DNA of 64,000 bases from an uncultured Oscillospiraceae bacterium (lineage in GTDB: Bacteria; Bacillota; Clostridia; Oscillospirales; Ruminococcaceae): positions 161,687 to 225,686 of the forward strand of contig CAJUPO010000003.1 in the NCBI GenBank assembly GCA_910588145.1. The letters are read 5' to 3'. The notes below the pieces were generated by a model. That model did no database searches, was not told the DNA's origin, and saw only the letters and a list, made by a program, of their open reading frames with translations. The position numbers and the translations under genes are program-made. Of this stretch, positions 45,167 through 53,146 are shown one piece after another. Numbering within the stretch: the first letter of the stretch is position 1; the number at the start of each line of letters is the position of its first letter.

Positions 45167-45688
45167 TTATTTAGATGATGCCTTCGGCGACATGAACATA
45201 ACAATGCTGCGGCCTTCCATCTTGGCCGGTTTTTCAACAACGCCGGCTTCTGCACAGGCTTCTTTAAATTTCTCAAGCAGTTCCTCACCCAGCTGCGGAT
45301 GAGCAATAGCACGCTTTCTGAATCTTACGGAAACCTTGATTTTATCTCCGGATTTCAGGAATTTTACAGCCTGATTAACCTTTGTGTTGAAATCATGAGT
45401 GTCAATTGCAGAAAACATTCTGATTTCCTTGATTTCCACTACCTTCTGATTTTTTCTTGCTTCCTTTTCTTTTTTAGCCTGTTCAAAACAGAACTTTCCG
45501 TAATCCAGTATACGGCATACAGGCGGCTTAGCCTGCGGAGCAATCTTAACCAGATCAAGATCCTTTTCATAGGCTATTTTCTGTGCCTCTCTGGAAGAGA
45601 CAACACCAAGCTTTGTTCCGTCAGCGTCAATCAGCAGAATTTCCTTATCTCTGATTTCTTCGTTGATCTGATGTTCCTGTTTGCTAAT
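45167..45688 (-). CDS. infC: Translation initiation factor IF-3 (AUU start)
   Basis: 173 residues. The best start by homology is ATT, giving (M)SKQEHQINEEIR; GGAGG lies nine bases upstream. A TTG two codons earlier is possible. A rare AUU start is characteristic of infC and lets IF-3 repress its own translation. The N-domain (IRDKEILLIDADGTKLG) and C-domain (EIRMFSAIDTHDFNTK) are complete. The leader contains a terminator (45742-45774). Confidence 0.96.
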   Translation of the reverse strand: MSKQEHQINEEIRDKEILLIDADGTKLGVVSSREAQKIAYEKDLDLVKIAPQAKPPVCRILDYGKFCFEQAKKEKEARKNQKVVEIKEIRMFSAIDTHDFNTKVNQAVKFLKSGDKIKVSVRFRKRAIAHPQLGEELLEKFKEACAEAGVVEKPAKMEGRSIVMFMSPKASSK

Positions 45689-45741
45689 AATCAAGCACCT
45701 CCAAGCATTTTCCGGCGTAATAAATTCAAGTGCGCCTAAAA

Positions 45742-45774
45742 CAAAAAATGAGTGCAGACAAATATCAGCACTCA
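45742..45774 (-). promoter_or_regulatory. Leader terminator of the infC operon
   Basis: On the minus strand, TGAGTGC pairs with GCACTCA and is followed by a run of Ts, about 90 bases after the predicted transcription start and 50 before infC. In Bacillus the same operon is attenuated by L20 binding its leader; a similar L20 leader is inferred here but the rRNA-mimic site was not verified. Confidence 0.7.
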
Positions 45775-45871
45775 GTAAATTACACTTTGTAAAAAGTAAG
45801 TTACGATATTGACCATAAACGCCTTTGCGGTATGGTGAGAACTGATAATTCTGCTTTGTTTTTACTAAATA

Positions 45872-45900
45872 AGTATACTACTATTTTCCCCTAATGTCAA
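45872..45900 (-). promoter_or_regulatory. Promoter of the infC operon
   Basis: On the minus strand, TTGACA (45900-45895), 17 bases, TATACT (45877-45872). Confidence 0.85.
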
Positions 45901-45927
45901 CCTTTTTTTCATATTTTAATAATTTAA

Positions 45928-46542
45928 TTAAAATTTAAGCTTATTTTTTATCTTTTTGAATACATCAAGACATTTAAAGCGTATTTCATAATCCTCAGGA
46001 TGTTCCATCATGTCCACCTGATCCGCCTTAAAATAATCCTCTGCCGTATCAGTATCACCCTCAACATTTTCTGCTGCCGGTATACAAAGCGGCGGATACA
46101 TCACACACCACCAGTTGTGACCCTCTGCTTCTCCTATTGTTATTCTCAGAGCATCATATTTTCCGGCCGGCATGGTTATTTCCCCGTATTCACGTGTATC
46201 AAAGTCCATATTTACAAGCTCTGCTTCTGAGCTGTAATTATAGCCGTTTTCATGAATGACCTCACCTACAATACTGTTTATTTTATCAAGCTTTGTTCCG
46301 GCTTTCTTCTTCATTTCCTCCAGACTGTCTGCTCCGCCGAAAATATCTTCAGAACATTCAAGCAGTCTGTCCCGCACTTTAAGCTTTAAAGCCTGATCCT
46401 CTTCACTGTCTGAATTAGCTAAAATGTGCATACGCAGCACATCGCTTTTAATACTTTCAAGAGTTCTGTTAACCCCAGAAAAGTCAGAAAATAAAACTGC
46501 TCCTAAAAAGCCAAGAATTAAAACAACATCAAATTTTTTCAT
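45928..46542 (-). CDS. spoIIR: Stage II sporulation protein R
   Basis: 204 residues. An N-terminal hydrophobic signal (about 5-22) leads to the exported domain with LRMHILANSDSEEDQALKLK, NYSSEAELVNMDF and WWCVMYPPLC, all SpoIIR hallmarks. SpoIIR is secreted from the forespore and triggers SpoIIGA to process pro-sigma-E in the mother cell. Its presence indicates a lineage with the sporulation pathway. The ribosome site is GAGGTGAT. Confidence 0.96.
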   Translation of the reverse strand: MKKFDVVLILGFLGAVLFSDFSGVNRTLESIKSDVLRMHILANSDSEEDQALKLKVRDRLLECSEDIFGGADSLEEMKKKAGTKLDKINSIVGEVIHENGYNYSSEAELVNMDFDTREYGEITMPAGKYDALRITIGEAEGHNWWCVMYPPLCIPAAENVEGDTDTAEDYFKADQVDMMEHPEDYEIRFKCLDVFKKIKNKLKF

Positions 46543-46604
46543 ATCCGAATCACCTCACAGATAATCTTGGCATTGATCTCTGTGTTTATTCAGATTTTAG
46601 AAAA

Positions 46605-47675
46605 TTATTCTAAATTTATTTCTCCGCTCTCTATAAAACCAATATAGCTTTTTCCTGCATTAACTGTTAGCTCATTGCCGTTCTTATCAAAAAACCTTAT
46701 AGGATCTTCGTCCGATTCTTTACTCCATGTTATAGGCACCGCCCTGCCCATAGAGATATAATAACCATCTCCGCCGCTCAAATCAATATCAAGAAGTTTC
46801 TTTGCATTTCTAATAGACATTTCTGTTTCAAGTGCAAAGACATTTTTAAATGCAAGCTGTTTTCCGCTTTTTCCGTCGCATTGTTCCGTTCCCGAATGAA
46901 ATTTGAGATACGCTTCCCTTTCACGGTCATAATTAAAAGTACTGAAATACTCAGGAGAAAAAGTCAATTCAGCTTTCATGCATACCGACCCTTCCGGAAT
47001 GACCGGTGAATCAGGCGAATTAAATATAAATGCGCCGTTTTTATTGATTTCATTAATTTCAGTTCGGTATCCCATTTCACTTATAGCGCTTTCAAGTTCA
47101 GAACCGTCAAGAGCGCCGGTATGTTCTGACGCATATGTTTCTTCTCGTTCAGCATCACGTACAAAAACAGTTCCCGCACCAAGACTGCTGTCATTTCCGT
47201 CAAATCTGTCTATTTCAAGACGATTAAGTGTATCAAGCGCTATGGTTTTATCCATTCCCCAATGGCAATAAAAAGCGTCCATGCCGTGCGCAATTATCGG
47301 ATAATAATATCTGCAGCTTCTGACTGAACATATATAAGGTACATTTGTATAATCAGCATAAATTCCCATTAATCTGGTTATTCCGCCCTCTACCGGAAGT
47401 TCATAGATTATATCGGCGCTGTCAATTCCATATTGAGGAAGAGATGCTTTTATGTTGTTTATCATTACCGCAGCAGGTCTTTTTCCAACAGCTTTTTCAT
47501 TATAACCAGGCTCACCTGTAAGAGGATTTTTAACAGTACTTGTAAGCTCTTCTGTAATGCTGTTCTCAGCTGACTCATTAACTGATGACTTGTCTGATTC
47601 AATTATTGAACAGCCGGTTGATATAATCATAACTGCCATTAATGATATGAGCGCTGATATACGTTTAATTTTCAT
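46605..47675 (-). CDS. DUF3048 lipoprotein (YerB-like)
   Basis: 356 residues. The lipobox STGC (Cys22) marks an outer lipoprotein. After a Ser/Glu linker comes NPLTGEPGYNEKAVGKRPAAVMINN and RPQYGIDSADIIYE-like sequence, then GITRLMGIY and VRSCRYYYP, the DUF3048 signature. The role of the family is unknown, with suggested links to the cell wall. It is followed 62 bases later by spoIIR on the same strand. Confidence 0.9.
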   Translation of the reverse strand: MKIKRISALISLMAVMIISTGCSIIESDKSSVNESAENSITEELTSTVKNPLTGEPGYNEKAVGKRPAAVMINNIKASLPQYGIDSADIIYELPVEGGITRLMGIYADYTNVPYICSVRSCRYYYPIIAHGMDAFYCHWGMDKTIALDTLNRLEIDRFDGNDSSLGAGTVFVRDAEREETYASEHTGALDGSELESAISEMGYRTEINEINKNGAFIFNSPDSPVIPEGSVCMKAELTFSPEYFSTFNYDREREAYLKFHSGTEQCDGKSGKQLAFKNVFALETEMSIRNAKKLLDIDLSGGDGYYISMGRAVPITWSKESDEDPIRFFDKNGNELTVNAGKSYIGFIESGEINLE

Positions 47676-47806
47676 TTTTGAACTCCATTCTATATATTTA
47701 TTTAACAGACTAAGAAAACCGTCATTTTCATTTACATATTCATTTTACAAGACATTATACCTTAGCGATTGTCGAGAATTAACGATGAAAACCCATTTAA
47801 ATGCAC

Positions 47807-47835
47807 TTTACATCAAGCAGGTTAAGATGTAGAAT
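47807..47835 (+). promoter_or_regulatory. Promoter of the LRR gene
   Basis: TTTACA, 17 bases, TAGAAT. Confidence 0.55.
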
Positions 47836-47877
47836 AATATTACAAATTGATTACATTCCAGGAGAGTAGGTACGGAT

Positions 47878-48738
47878 ATGAAAATAATCAGAATTGCGGC
47901 TGCTGTATCAATATGTATGTCTTCAATATTCACACTTAATAAAAAAGTAAACGGTTTAACTTACTGCAATCAGGTGGAATATATTCTATGCGGCGAAAAA
48001 GCTGTTATTACAGGTTTTTCAAATAACCCGAAAACCCTTATTCTTCCCTCGGAAATTGACGGCAAAACAGTAACTGAAATCAGAGAAAATGCTTTTTTCC
48101 GATGCCGCTCACTTGAAAGAATAGAAATCCCTCAAAGCATAACACAAATCGGTCACCATGCATTTTACTGCTGTGATAACCTGAAAACAGTAACAATATC
48201 TGCTGAAACTGCTGAAATTCAAGAAGGAACATTCTATGGCTGCTCATCACTCGATTCAGTTACGCTTCCTAATACTGTTACCAGAATTGGAAGCTGGTCA
48301 TTTTACGGCTGCGAAAATTTAAACAGCATTACCCTTCCGGAATCAATAAATTATTTAGGAGAATATTCTTTTTATGACTGCGGCTTTAACCAAATATACC
48401 TCCCTGACAATATTAACTTTATCGGTGATTTCGCCCTTGGTTATAATTCGGACGCTTCATTAATTGAAATGGGATTCTCTATTGATACCACAAGCTTTGC
48501 CGGAAAAGAGTACGCAGAAAAAAATAACATAGAAATAAGTAATCAAAACAATTCTGTTCCACCAAATAAAAAGTATATCCGTTATATTCGTACTGTTTGT
48601 TCTATAATTTGCCTTCTGATCATTCTTATTATGTGCGTCAAACCTGTAAAATACATATATAAAGAAAATTTTATTAGAAATCATTCAAAAAAAGATAATG
48701 ATACAAAACCAAACCGCAGCTATTATAAAATAAAATAA
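47878..48738 (+). CDS. BspA-type leucine-rich repeat protein with membrane anchor
   Basis: 286 residues. A weak N-terminal signal (1-26) precedes about five or six BspA/LRR_5 repeats (50-205) of the form I.ENAFFRCRSLERIEIP, IGHHAFYCCDNLKTVTI, EGTFYGCSSLDSVTLP, IGSWSFYGCENLNSITLP. A membrane span (about 232-252) and a short basic tail follow. The repeats are probably extracellular and may bind host or plant material. Such proteins are common in gut Firmicutes. It stands alone upstream of the cohesin-dockerin gene. Confidence 0.88.
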   Translation: MKIIRIAAAVSICMSSIFTLNKKVNGLTYCNQVEYILCGEKAVITGFSNNPKTLILPSEIDGKTVTEIRENAFFRCRSLERIEIPQSITQIGHHAFYCCDNLKTVTISAETAEIQEGTFYGCSSLDSVTLPNTVTRIGSWSFYGCENLNSITLPESINYLGEYSFYDCGFNQIYLPDNINFIGDFALGYNSDASLIEMGFSIDTTSFAGKEYAEKNNIEISNQNNSVPPNKKYIRYIRTVCSIICLLIILIMCVKPVKYIYKENFIRNHSKKDNDTKPNRSYYKIK

Positions 48739-48834
48739 TTTTTACCCAATGGCAAGTGTGGTTGGTTAATACATAAGCAAGTGGTTTAATTTAATACTTC
48801 ATTAAAAATTAAATTATATTTTACCGACTAATAG

Positions 48835-48863
48835 TTGACATATCTTTTATCTCATGGTAAAAT
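48835..48863 (+). promoter_or_regulatory. Promoter of the cohesin-dockerin gene
   Basis: TTGACA, 17 bases, TAAAAT. Confidence 0.8.
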
Positions 48864-48894
48864 ATGGTTATAATTATTAAAAGGAAGTGGTTAT

Positions 48895-49842
48895 ATGAAA
48901 ATCTTAAAAAAATTATTTTCTGCTGTTGTTGCAATATCAACAACTCTCGCTATTGTTTCAATGAATGTTTCTGCAACCGGTTATACTGATAAGGGCGATC
49001 CTAATGCTGCAATTAACAAACCTAAGCTCACTATTGATAAAAAGATTGTCAAAATATCCGAGGTCAATAATCAAGTTACAGTTAACTTGAGAGTTTCCGG
49101 AGCTAATGCTGCCTATTGTTCAACAGGTATTCACGTTTATTGGGATTCTCGTCTTAAATTAGCTGAAAACCCTGTTTCTAAACGTCCTATGATAAAAAAA
49201 GGTAGCGCTATTGAGGAACTCAGTAGTGTTCTTCCAAGACAAGATCAAAATGCTTCCAGCCTGGGCATGGACGGTTATTTTATGTGTACAATGGGAAGCG
49301 GCAACTACGGTTTAGATGGTATTATGTGGTCTTTCACATTTATTCTTCCTAAAGATGCAAAAATAGGTGATGTTTATCCTATTGATATTATTTATAAAGC
49401 TACGCCATATGCAAAAGATTTATTTACAAATTTTGAAGATGATACCAACGGATATAATATGCAGGCTTATGCTTTCAAAAAGGGCATTTATTCTGTTGAT
49501 AATCCTAATTTTAGAGTTTCTGCTAATGATATTCTTAAAGTACCTGCACTTTCAAAAATCAACAAAACTTATGATGGATACATAGCTGTTAGTTCTGATA
49601 ATTTACTTTTAGGCGACGCAAATTGCGACGGAAGAGTTACTATAGCTGACTCAGTTGCTATTAATCAGGCTTTAGCTAACCCGTCGGTTTATGCACTTTC
49701 TCCACAGGGCAAGGATAATGCAGACTGCTGTGACCGTGGTGATGGTGTAAATGCCAATGACGCTAAAGCAATAAGTATGATCGAATCAGGATTTATCACT
49801 GCTAAAGACTTTCCTATAAAAAGCAGTCAATTAAAACAATAA
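48895..49842 (+). CDS. Secreted cohesin-like plus dockerin protein (possible adaptor scaffoldin)
   Basis: 315 residues. A signal peptide (1-27) ends near NVSA. Residues about 40-205 resemble a cohesin: VTVNLRVSGANAAYCSTG, IHVYWDSRLKL, a KKGSA segment and FTFILPKDAKIGDVYPIDI, all typical cohesin strands. The C-terminus (238-303) is a dockerin with the calcium loop GDANCDGRVTIADSVAINQ and a second, diverged loop (DCCDRGDGVNANDAKAI). The order cohesin-dockerin in a small protein matches ScaC-type adaptors of Ruminococcus cellulosomes. It is not in a sca cluster here, so the partners are unknown. Confidence 0.8.
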   Translation: MKILKKLFSAVVAISTTLAIVSMNVSATGYTDKGDPNAAINKPKLTIDKKIVKISEVNNQVTVNLRVSGANAAYCSTGIHVYWDSRLKLAENPVSKRPMIKKGSAIEELSSVLPRQDQNASSLGMDGYFMCTMGSGNYGLDGIMWSFTFILPKDAKIGDVYPIDIIYKATPYAKDLFTNFEDDTNGYNMQAYAFKKGIYSVDNPNFRVSANDILKVPALSKINKTYDGYIAVSSDNLLLGDANCDGRVTIADSVAINQALANPSVYALSPQGKDNADCCDRGDGVNANDAKAISMIESGFITAKDFPIKSSQLKQ

Positions 49843-49848
49843 AATTAC

Positions 49849-49888
49849 AGCCGATGTTAACACATTTTGTTAGCATCGGCTTTATTAT
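49849..49888 (+). terminator. Terminator of the cohesin-dockerin gene
   Basis: AGCCGATGTTAAC pairs with GTTAGCATCGGCT, then a T-rich tail. Confidence 0.9.
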
Positions 49889-50008
49889 ATAAATCTTAAT
49901 TAACCAACGCCAAATTTATAACAGAATTACACTTTCTTTAGCATAACTTTCAATAAGTAAATAAGAAATTCCCTCACATTACCTGTATACTTCACATAAA
50001 TTCAGTGA

Positions 50009-50033
50009 TATAATAGGTTGGAACATATGGTTC
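50009..50033 (+). promoter_or_regulatory. Possible -10 element and LexA-like site of dinB
   Basis: TATAAT at 50009-50014 without a clear -35, then GAAC-ATATG-GTTC at 50021-50033. The half-sites match the Firmicutes SOS box, but the spacer is five bases rather than four, so regulation by LexA is uncertain. Confidence 0.35.
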
Positions 50034-50051
50034 AAAATTGAGGGAATATTT

Positions 50052-51293
50052 ATGAAAGAAAGAGTTATAATCCATTCTGATTTAAATAATTTTTATGCCT
50101 CTGTTGAGTGCCTGTATCACCCTGAATACAGAGGAAAGCCGCTTGCCGTACTTGGCGATCCTGAAGCCAGACACGGAATAGTTCTTGCTAAAAATTATGA
50201 AGCCAAAGCTTATAGCGTACAGACAGGCGATCCTATGTGGATGGCAAAGAAAAAATGTCCCGATATTGTATTTGTTCCTCCGCACTATGATTTGTATATG
50301 AAACATTCTAAGCTTGTCCGTGAGATCTATTCCGAATACACCGATAAAGTCGAGCCTTACGGTCTTGACGAGTGCTGGCTTGATGTTTCGGAAAGTACAA
50401 TGCTTTTCGGTTCGGGAGAGAATATTGCAAACGAAATACGCAAACGGGTAAAGTTTGAATTAGGCGTATCAGTTTCTGTCGGGGTTTCATTTAACAAGAT
50501 TTTTGCCAAGCTCGGCTCTGATTTGAAAAAACCGGACGCTACTACCGTTATAGAAAGCAAAAGTTTTAAAGAAATCGTTTGGTCTTTGCCGGTTAAGGAA
50601 CTATTATATGTAGGTCGGGCAACCCACACAAAACTAAAACGCAAGGGTATTTTTACAATAGGCGATCTTGCAAATACAAATCCAGAAAACCTCAGATTTT
50701 GGTTAGGCAAAATGGGGGTTGTGCTTTGGCAGTTTGCAAACGGTCTTGATACTTCTCCTGTTTCAAACATAGGAGCAAAATCTCTTATAAAGACTGTCGG
50801 CAACAGCACAACAGCCCCCAGAGATTTGATTACCGATGAGGACATAAAAATTACACTTATGGTATTATGTGAAAGCGTTTCATCAAGGCTTCGTGAATAC
50901 GGCTTTATTTGCAGAACAGTTCAAATTGGCATTCGTGACAACGAGCTTGAATGGTTTGAAAGACAAGGAAAGCTTGAAATACCAAACAGAACGGCTAAGT
51001 CCATATTTGAGCTTGCTTTCTCGCTTTTTAAGAAACACACCAACGGAAAGCCAATAAGGAGTTTAAGCGTCAGAGCCTGTGATCTTGAACCTGTCGATTT
51101 CGTTCAGTTATCGCTTCTGCCTGATATTGAAAAACTTCAAAAACAAGAAGAAATTGAAGCTGCTATGGATAGTTTGCGTAACAGATTCGGGCATTTCTCT
51201 GTTCAGAAAGGTATTATGCTTTGTGACACGGAGTTATCTAATCTTGATCCTAAAAATGACCATATTATTCATCCCATGAGTTTCTTTAATTAA
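50052..51293 (+). CDS. dinB: Y-family DNA polymerase (DinB/Pol IV-like)
   Basis: 413 residues. A translesion polymerase. The palm motif HSDLNNFYASVE (8-19) holds the first catalytic Asp, and YGLDECWLDV holds the second acidic pair. SVGVSFNKIFAKLGSDLKKP is the Y-family signature, followed by helix-hairpin-helix and little-finger regions. Upstream is an SOS-box-like site. Downstream, across a minus-strand gene, is a small gene and a broken SRAP gene, common partners of Y-family polymerases. Confidence 0.93.
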   Translation: MKERVIIHSDLNNFYASVECLYHPEYRGKPLAVLGDPEARHGIVLAKNYEAKAYSVQTGDPMWMAKKKCPDIVFVPPHYDLYMKHSKLVREIYSEYTDKVEPYGLDECWLDVSESTMLFGSGENIANEIRKRVKFELGVSVSVGVSFNKIFAKLGSDLKKPDATTVIESKSFKEIVWSLPVKELLYVGRATHTKLKRKGIFTIGDLANTNPENLRFWLGKMGVVLWQFANGLDTSPVSNIGAKSLIKTVGNSTTAPRDLITDEDIKITLMVLCESVSSRLREYGFICRTVQIGIRDNELEWFERQGKLEIPNRTAKSIFELAFSLFKKHTNGKPIRSLSVRACDLEPVDFVQLSLLPDIEKLQKQEEIEAAMDSLRNRFGHFSVQKGIMLCDTELSNLDPKNDHIIHPMSFFN

Positions 51294-51330
51294 AAGAGCA
51301 GACACTTTTAATTCAGCGTCTGCTCTTGTT
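51293..51330. terminator. Terminator between dinB and the M23 gene
   Basis: AAGAGCAGAC pairs with GTCTGCTCTT between convergent genes. Confidence 0.85.
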
Positions 51331-51344
51331 ATATCTGCAACTTA

Positions 51345-52634
51345 TTATTTAGAATTTACAGTATACGAAACTGATAATGGATTTATTCTTGCAGTAGAAT
51401 TTGAATAAACTTCAAAATGAAGGTGTGCTCCGGTTGAATGTCCTGTCGATCCTACTGCCGCAATGTTCTTACCGTTATAAACACGCTGATTTAGTGAAAC
51501 ATTTATTGTTGAACAATGAGCATACCTTGTCCTTGTACCATCATAATGCTCAATTACAACATAGTTTCCGTATCCTCCGCCGCAGCCACATGAGGAACTT
51601 TTAGGATAATTATGCGTACAGGAAGTGCATACCTCTATTACCTTGCCTGCCTTTGCCGCAATAATCGGCTTGCCTGAGATTCCCGAAGATGATATATCAA
51701 TTCCGTTATGCATTGTTCCGCCTCTTAAGCCATAAGAACTTGTTATATTAGTATAACCGGGAACTGGCCAGTCATAAAGCTTATCACTTGTCCATAAGGA
51801 ATCAAGTAAACCATATTTATTTTTATCACATTTACGAATTTGAAGCTTACCTTCATTTGTTAATATGAGTTTATACACATATCCGGACTGCGCTCCTACC
51901 GCTGTTTTAGAATACCATATTGCTTTATTGGCACTATCACGTATAACCAAATTTCCGTCCTCCTGCATTTTTACAGTTGAACCTTTAGTTGCTCTCAATG
52001 GCGAATCTGAAACAAAAGTCCTGCTATTCCATAGAGGTATTTTATTAGATGTTGAAATATCATATATAACAAAATTTCCGTCTGTCTGAAATTCTGCCGA
52101 GTACTTACCGTTTGGTGAAAGCATTTTTTCTCCAGCATTTAAGTTATTATGATAGCTTATCTGACTTGTATTATTCCATATCAATTGATTAGAATTCTTT
52201 GTATTTATAACATCAAGTCTGCCTGTATCATTTAGACGAAGCTGATATTTATGACCTGATACTGCTCCATAGTTTGTACCTGATGACCAAACTGCTGTTT
52301 TAGATGTACCGTTCTGCCCGTAAATTACAAAATTTCCGTCTGCCTGCATAGTGGCAAAATATGAAGAAAATGCAGAAGTGTTGGTTGCAGAACACCATAT
52401 AGCTTTACCGCTTTTATAAATAACGAAATTTCCGTCCCACTGCATTACTGCTTTATAATTCCCATTAGGAGAAAGAAGATAGTTTCCTGCACTTATTACT
52501 TTACCGCCGTCTATTACGCTGCCTAGTGATGAAGCTGCATTAACAGCAGCATTTCCAAATGCCGAGAAAAATGAAAATGTAACAACAAATGCAATTATCA
52601 GACCTAAAAGCTTATTGTTTTTTATTTTTGTCAT
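51345..52634 (-). CDS. Secreted bulb-lectin plus M23 endopeptidase
   Basis: 429 residues. A signal peptide (1-34) ends around VNAASS. Two bulb-type (mannose-binding) lectin domains follow (about 36-150 and 160-275), with repeats MQWDGNFVIY, MQADGNFVIY, FQTDGNFVIY and MQEDGNLVIR. The C-terminal M23 zinc peptidase (about 305-420) has HNGIDISS, YAHCSTI and GAHLHFEVY. Probably a peptidoglycan-cleaving enzyme targeted by its lectins. It lies between dinB and its apparent partner genes, suggesting insertion. Confidence 0.9.
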   Translation of the reverse strand: MTKIKNNKLLGLIIAFVVTFSFFSAFGNAAVNAASSLGSVIDGGKVISAGNYLLSPNGNYKAVMQWDGNFVIYKSGKAIWCSATNTSAFSSYFATMQADGNFVIYGQNGTSKTAVWSSGTNYGAVSGHKYQLRLNDTGRLDVINTKNSNQLIWNNTSQISYHNNLNAGEKMLSPNGKYSAEFQTDGNFVIYDISTSNKIPLWNSRTFVSDSPLRATKGSTVKMQEDGNLVIRDSANKAIWYSKTAVGAQSGYVYKLILTNEGKLQIRKCDKNKYGLLDSLWTSDKLYDWPVPGYTNITSSYGLRGGTMHNGIDISSSGISGKPIIAAKAGKVIEVCTSCTHNYPKSSSCGCGGGYGNYVVIEHYDGTRTRYAHCSTINVSLNQRVYNGKNIAAVGSTGHSTGAHLHFEVYSNSTARINPLSVSYTVNSK

Positions 52635-52679
52635 AAAACCACCTCAATAATTAAAATAAATAATCATGATTATATATTA

Positions 52680-52708
52680 ATTATATATCATTAAATATTA
52701 AATGTCAA
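52680..52708 (-). promoter_or_regulatory. Promoter of the lectin-M23 gene
   Basis: On the minus strand, TTGACA (52708-52703), 17 bases, TATAAT (52685-52680). Confidence 0.85.
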
Positions 52709-52762
52709 CTATTTCCAAAAAATATGTTGGAAAAAAGCTGAAATTAGCATGGTATATTCTTC

Positions 52763-52775
52763 TCTCGAATCGAGA
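52763..52775 (+). promoter_or_regulatory. 13-base palindrome, possible operator
   Basis: TCTCGA-A-TCGAGA is a perfect inverted repeat just after a TATATT (52753-52758) and 20 bases before the small gene. It may bind a repressor; no matching regulator is known to me. Confidence 0.35.
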
Positions 52776-52794
52776 TACTAAAAATGGTGATTTA

Positions 52795-53034
52795 ATGATA
52801 CGCAAAGTTTATGTTGAAGTTACCGCCAGATTTGACACAGAGGGTAATATCACTCCTTTATCGGTAACTTGGGAAGACGGTACGGTTTATACAATTGACA
52901 AGGTAGTTGACAAAAGACGAGCTGCAAGCTTAAAGGCAGGAGGTATCGGTATACGTTATACCTGTCGTATTGTAAATCAGGAATCTTATTTATTTTATGA
53001 AGAACCGAGATGGTTTGTGGAGGCTAAAAGTTAA
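52795..53034 (+). CDS. Small DinB-associated beta protein (DUF6504-like)
   Basis: 79 residues from the internal ATG of MIRKVYVEV behind GGTGA; an earlier start would lie in the promoter of the divergent gene. The sequence TPLSVTWEDGTVYTIDKVVD and a terminal EEPRWFVE resemble small proteins encoded beside Y-family polymerases (DUF6504-like); the family assignment is from pattern only. Its stop overlaps the ATG of the broken SRAP gene, so the two were coupled. Confidence 0.6.
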   Translation: MIRKVYVEVTARFDTEGNITPLSVTWEDGTVYTIDKVVDKRRAASLKAGGIGIRYTCRIVNQESYLFYEEPRWFVEAKS

Positions 53035-53143
53035 TGTGCGGAAGATACAGTCTGTTTTGATGATGAATATAACCGTGATATTTGAAATTATATCTGTTAA
53101 CATCAATTTTAATAATTCATAACCTCAGCATCATAATACATTT
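53034..53143 (+). pseudogene. Broken SRAP (YedK/HMCES-type) gene start
   Basis: The frame starts MCGRYSLF, the SRAP N-terminus with the catalytic Cys2, behind GGAGG. It then hits TGA; shifting frame restores DDEYNRD and, after a second shift, IFEII. This matches the usual family beginning with two frameshifts. The rest of the gene is missing. SRAP proteins shield abasic sites in single-stranded DNA and are linked to SOS polymerases. Confidence 0.7.
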
Positions 53144-53146
53144 TAT

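Noticed and set aside
47676..47806. Promoter of the DUF3048-spoIIR genes
   Set aside because: A minus-strand TATAAT is present but without a convincing -35 element; a forespore sigma promoter for spoIIR could not be identified by eye.
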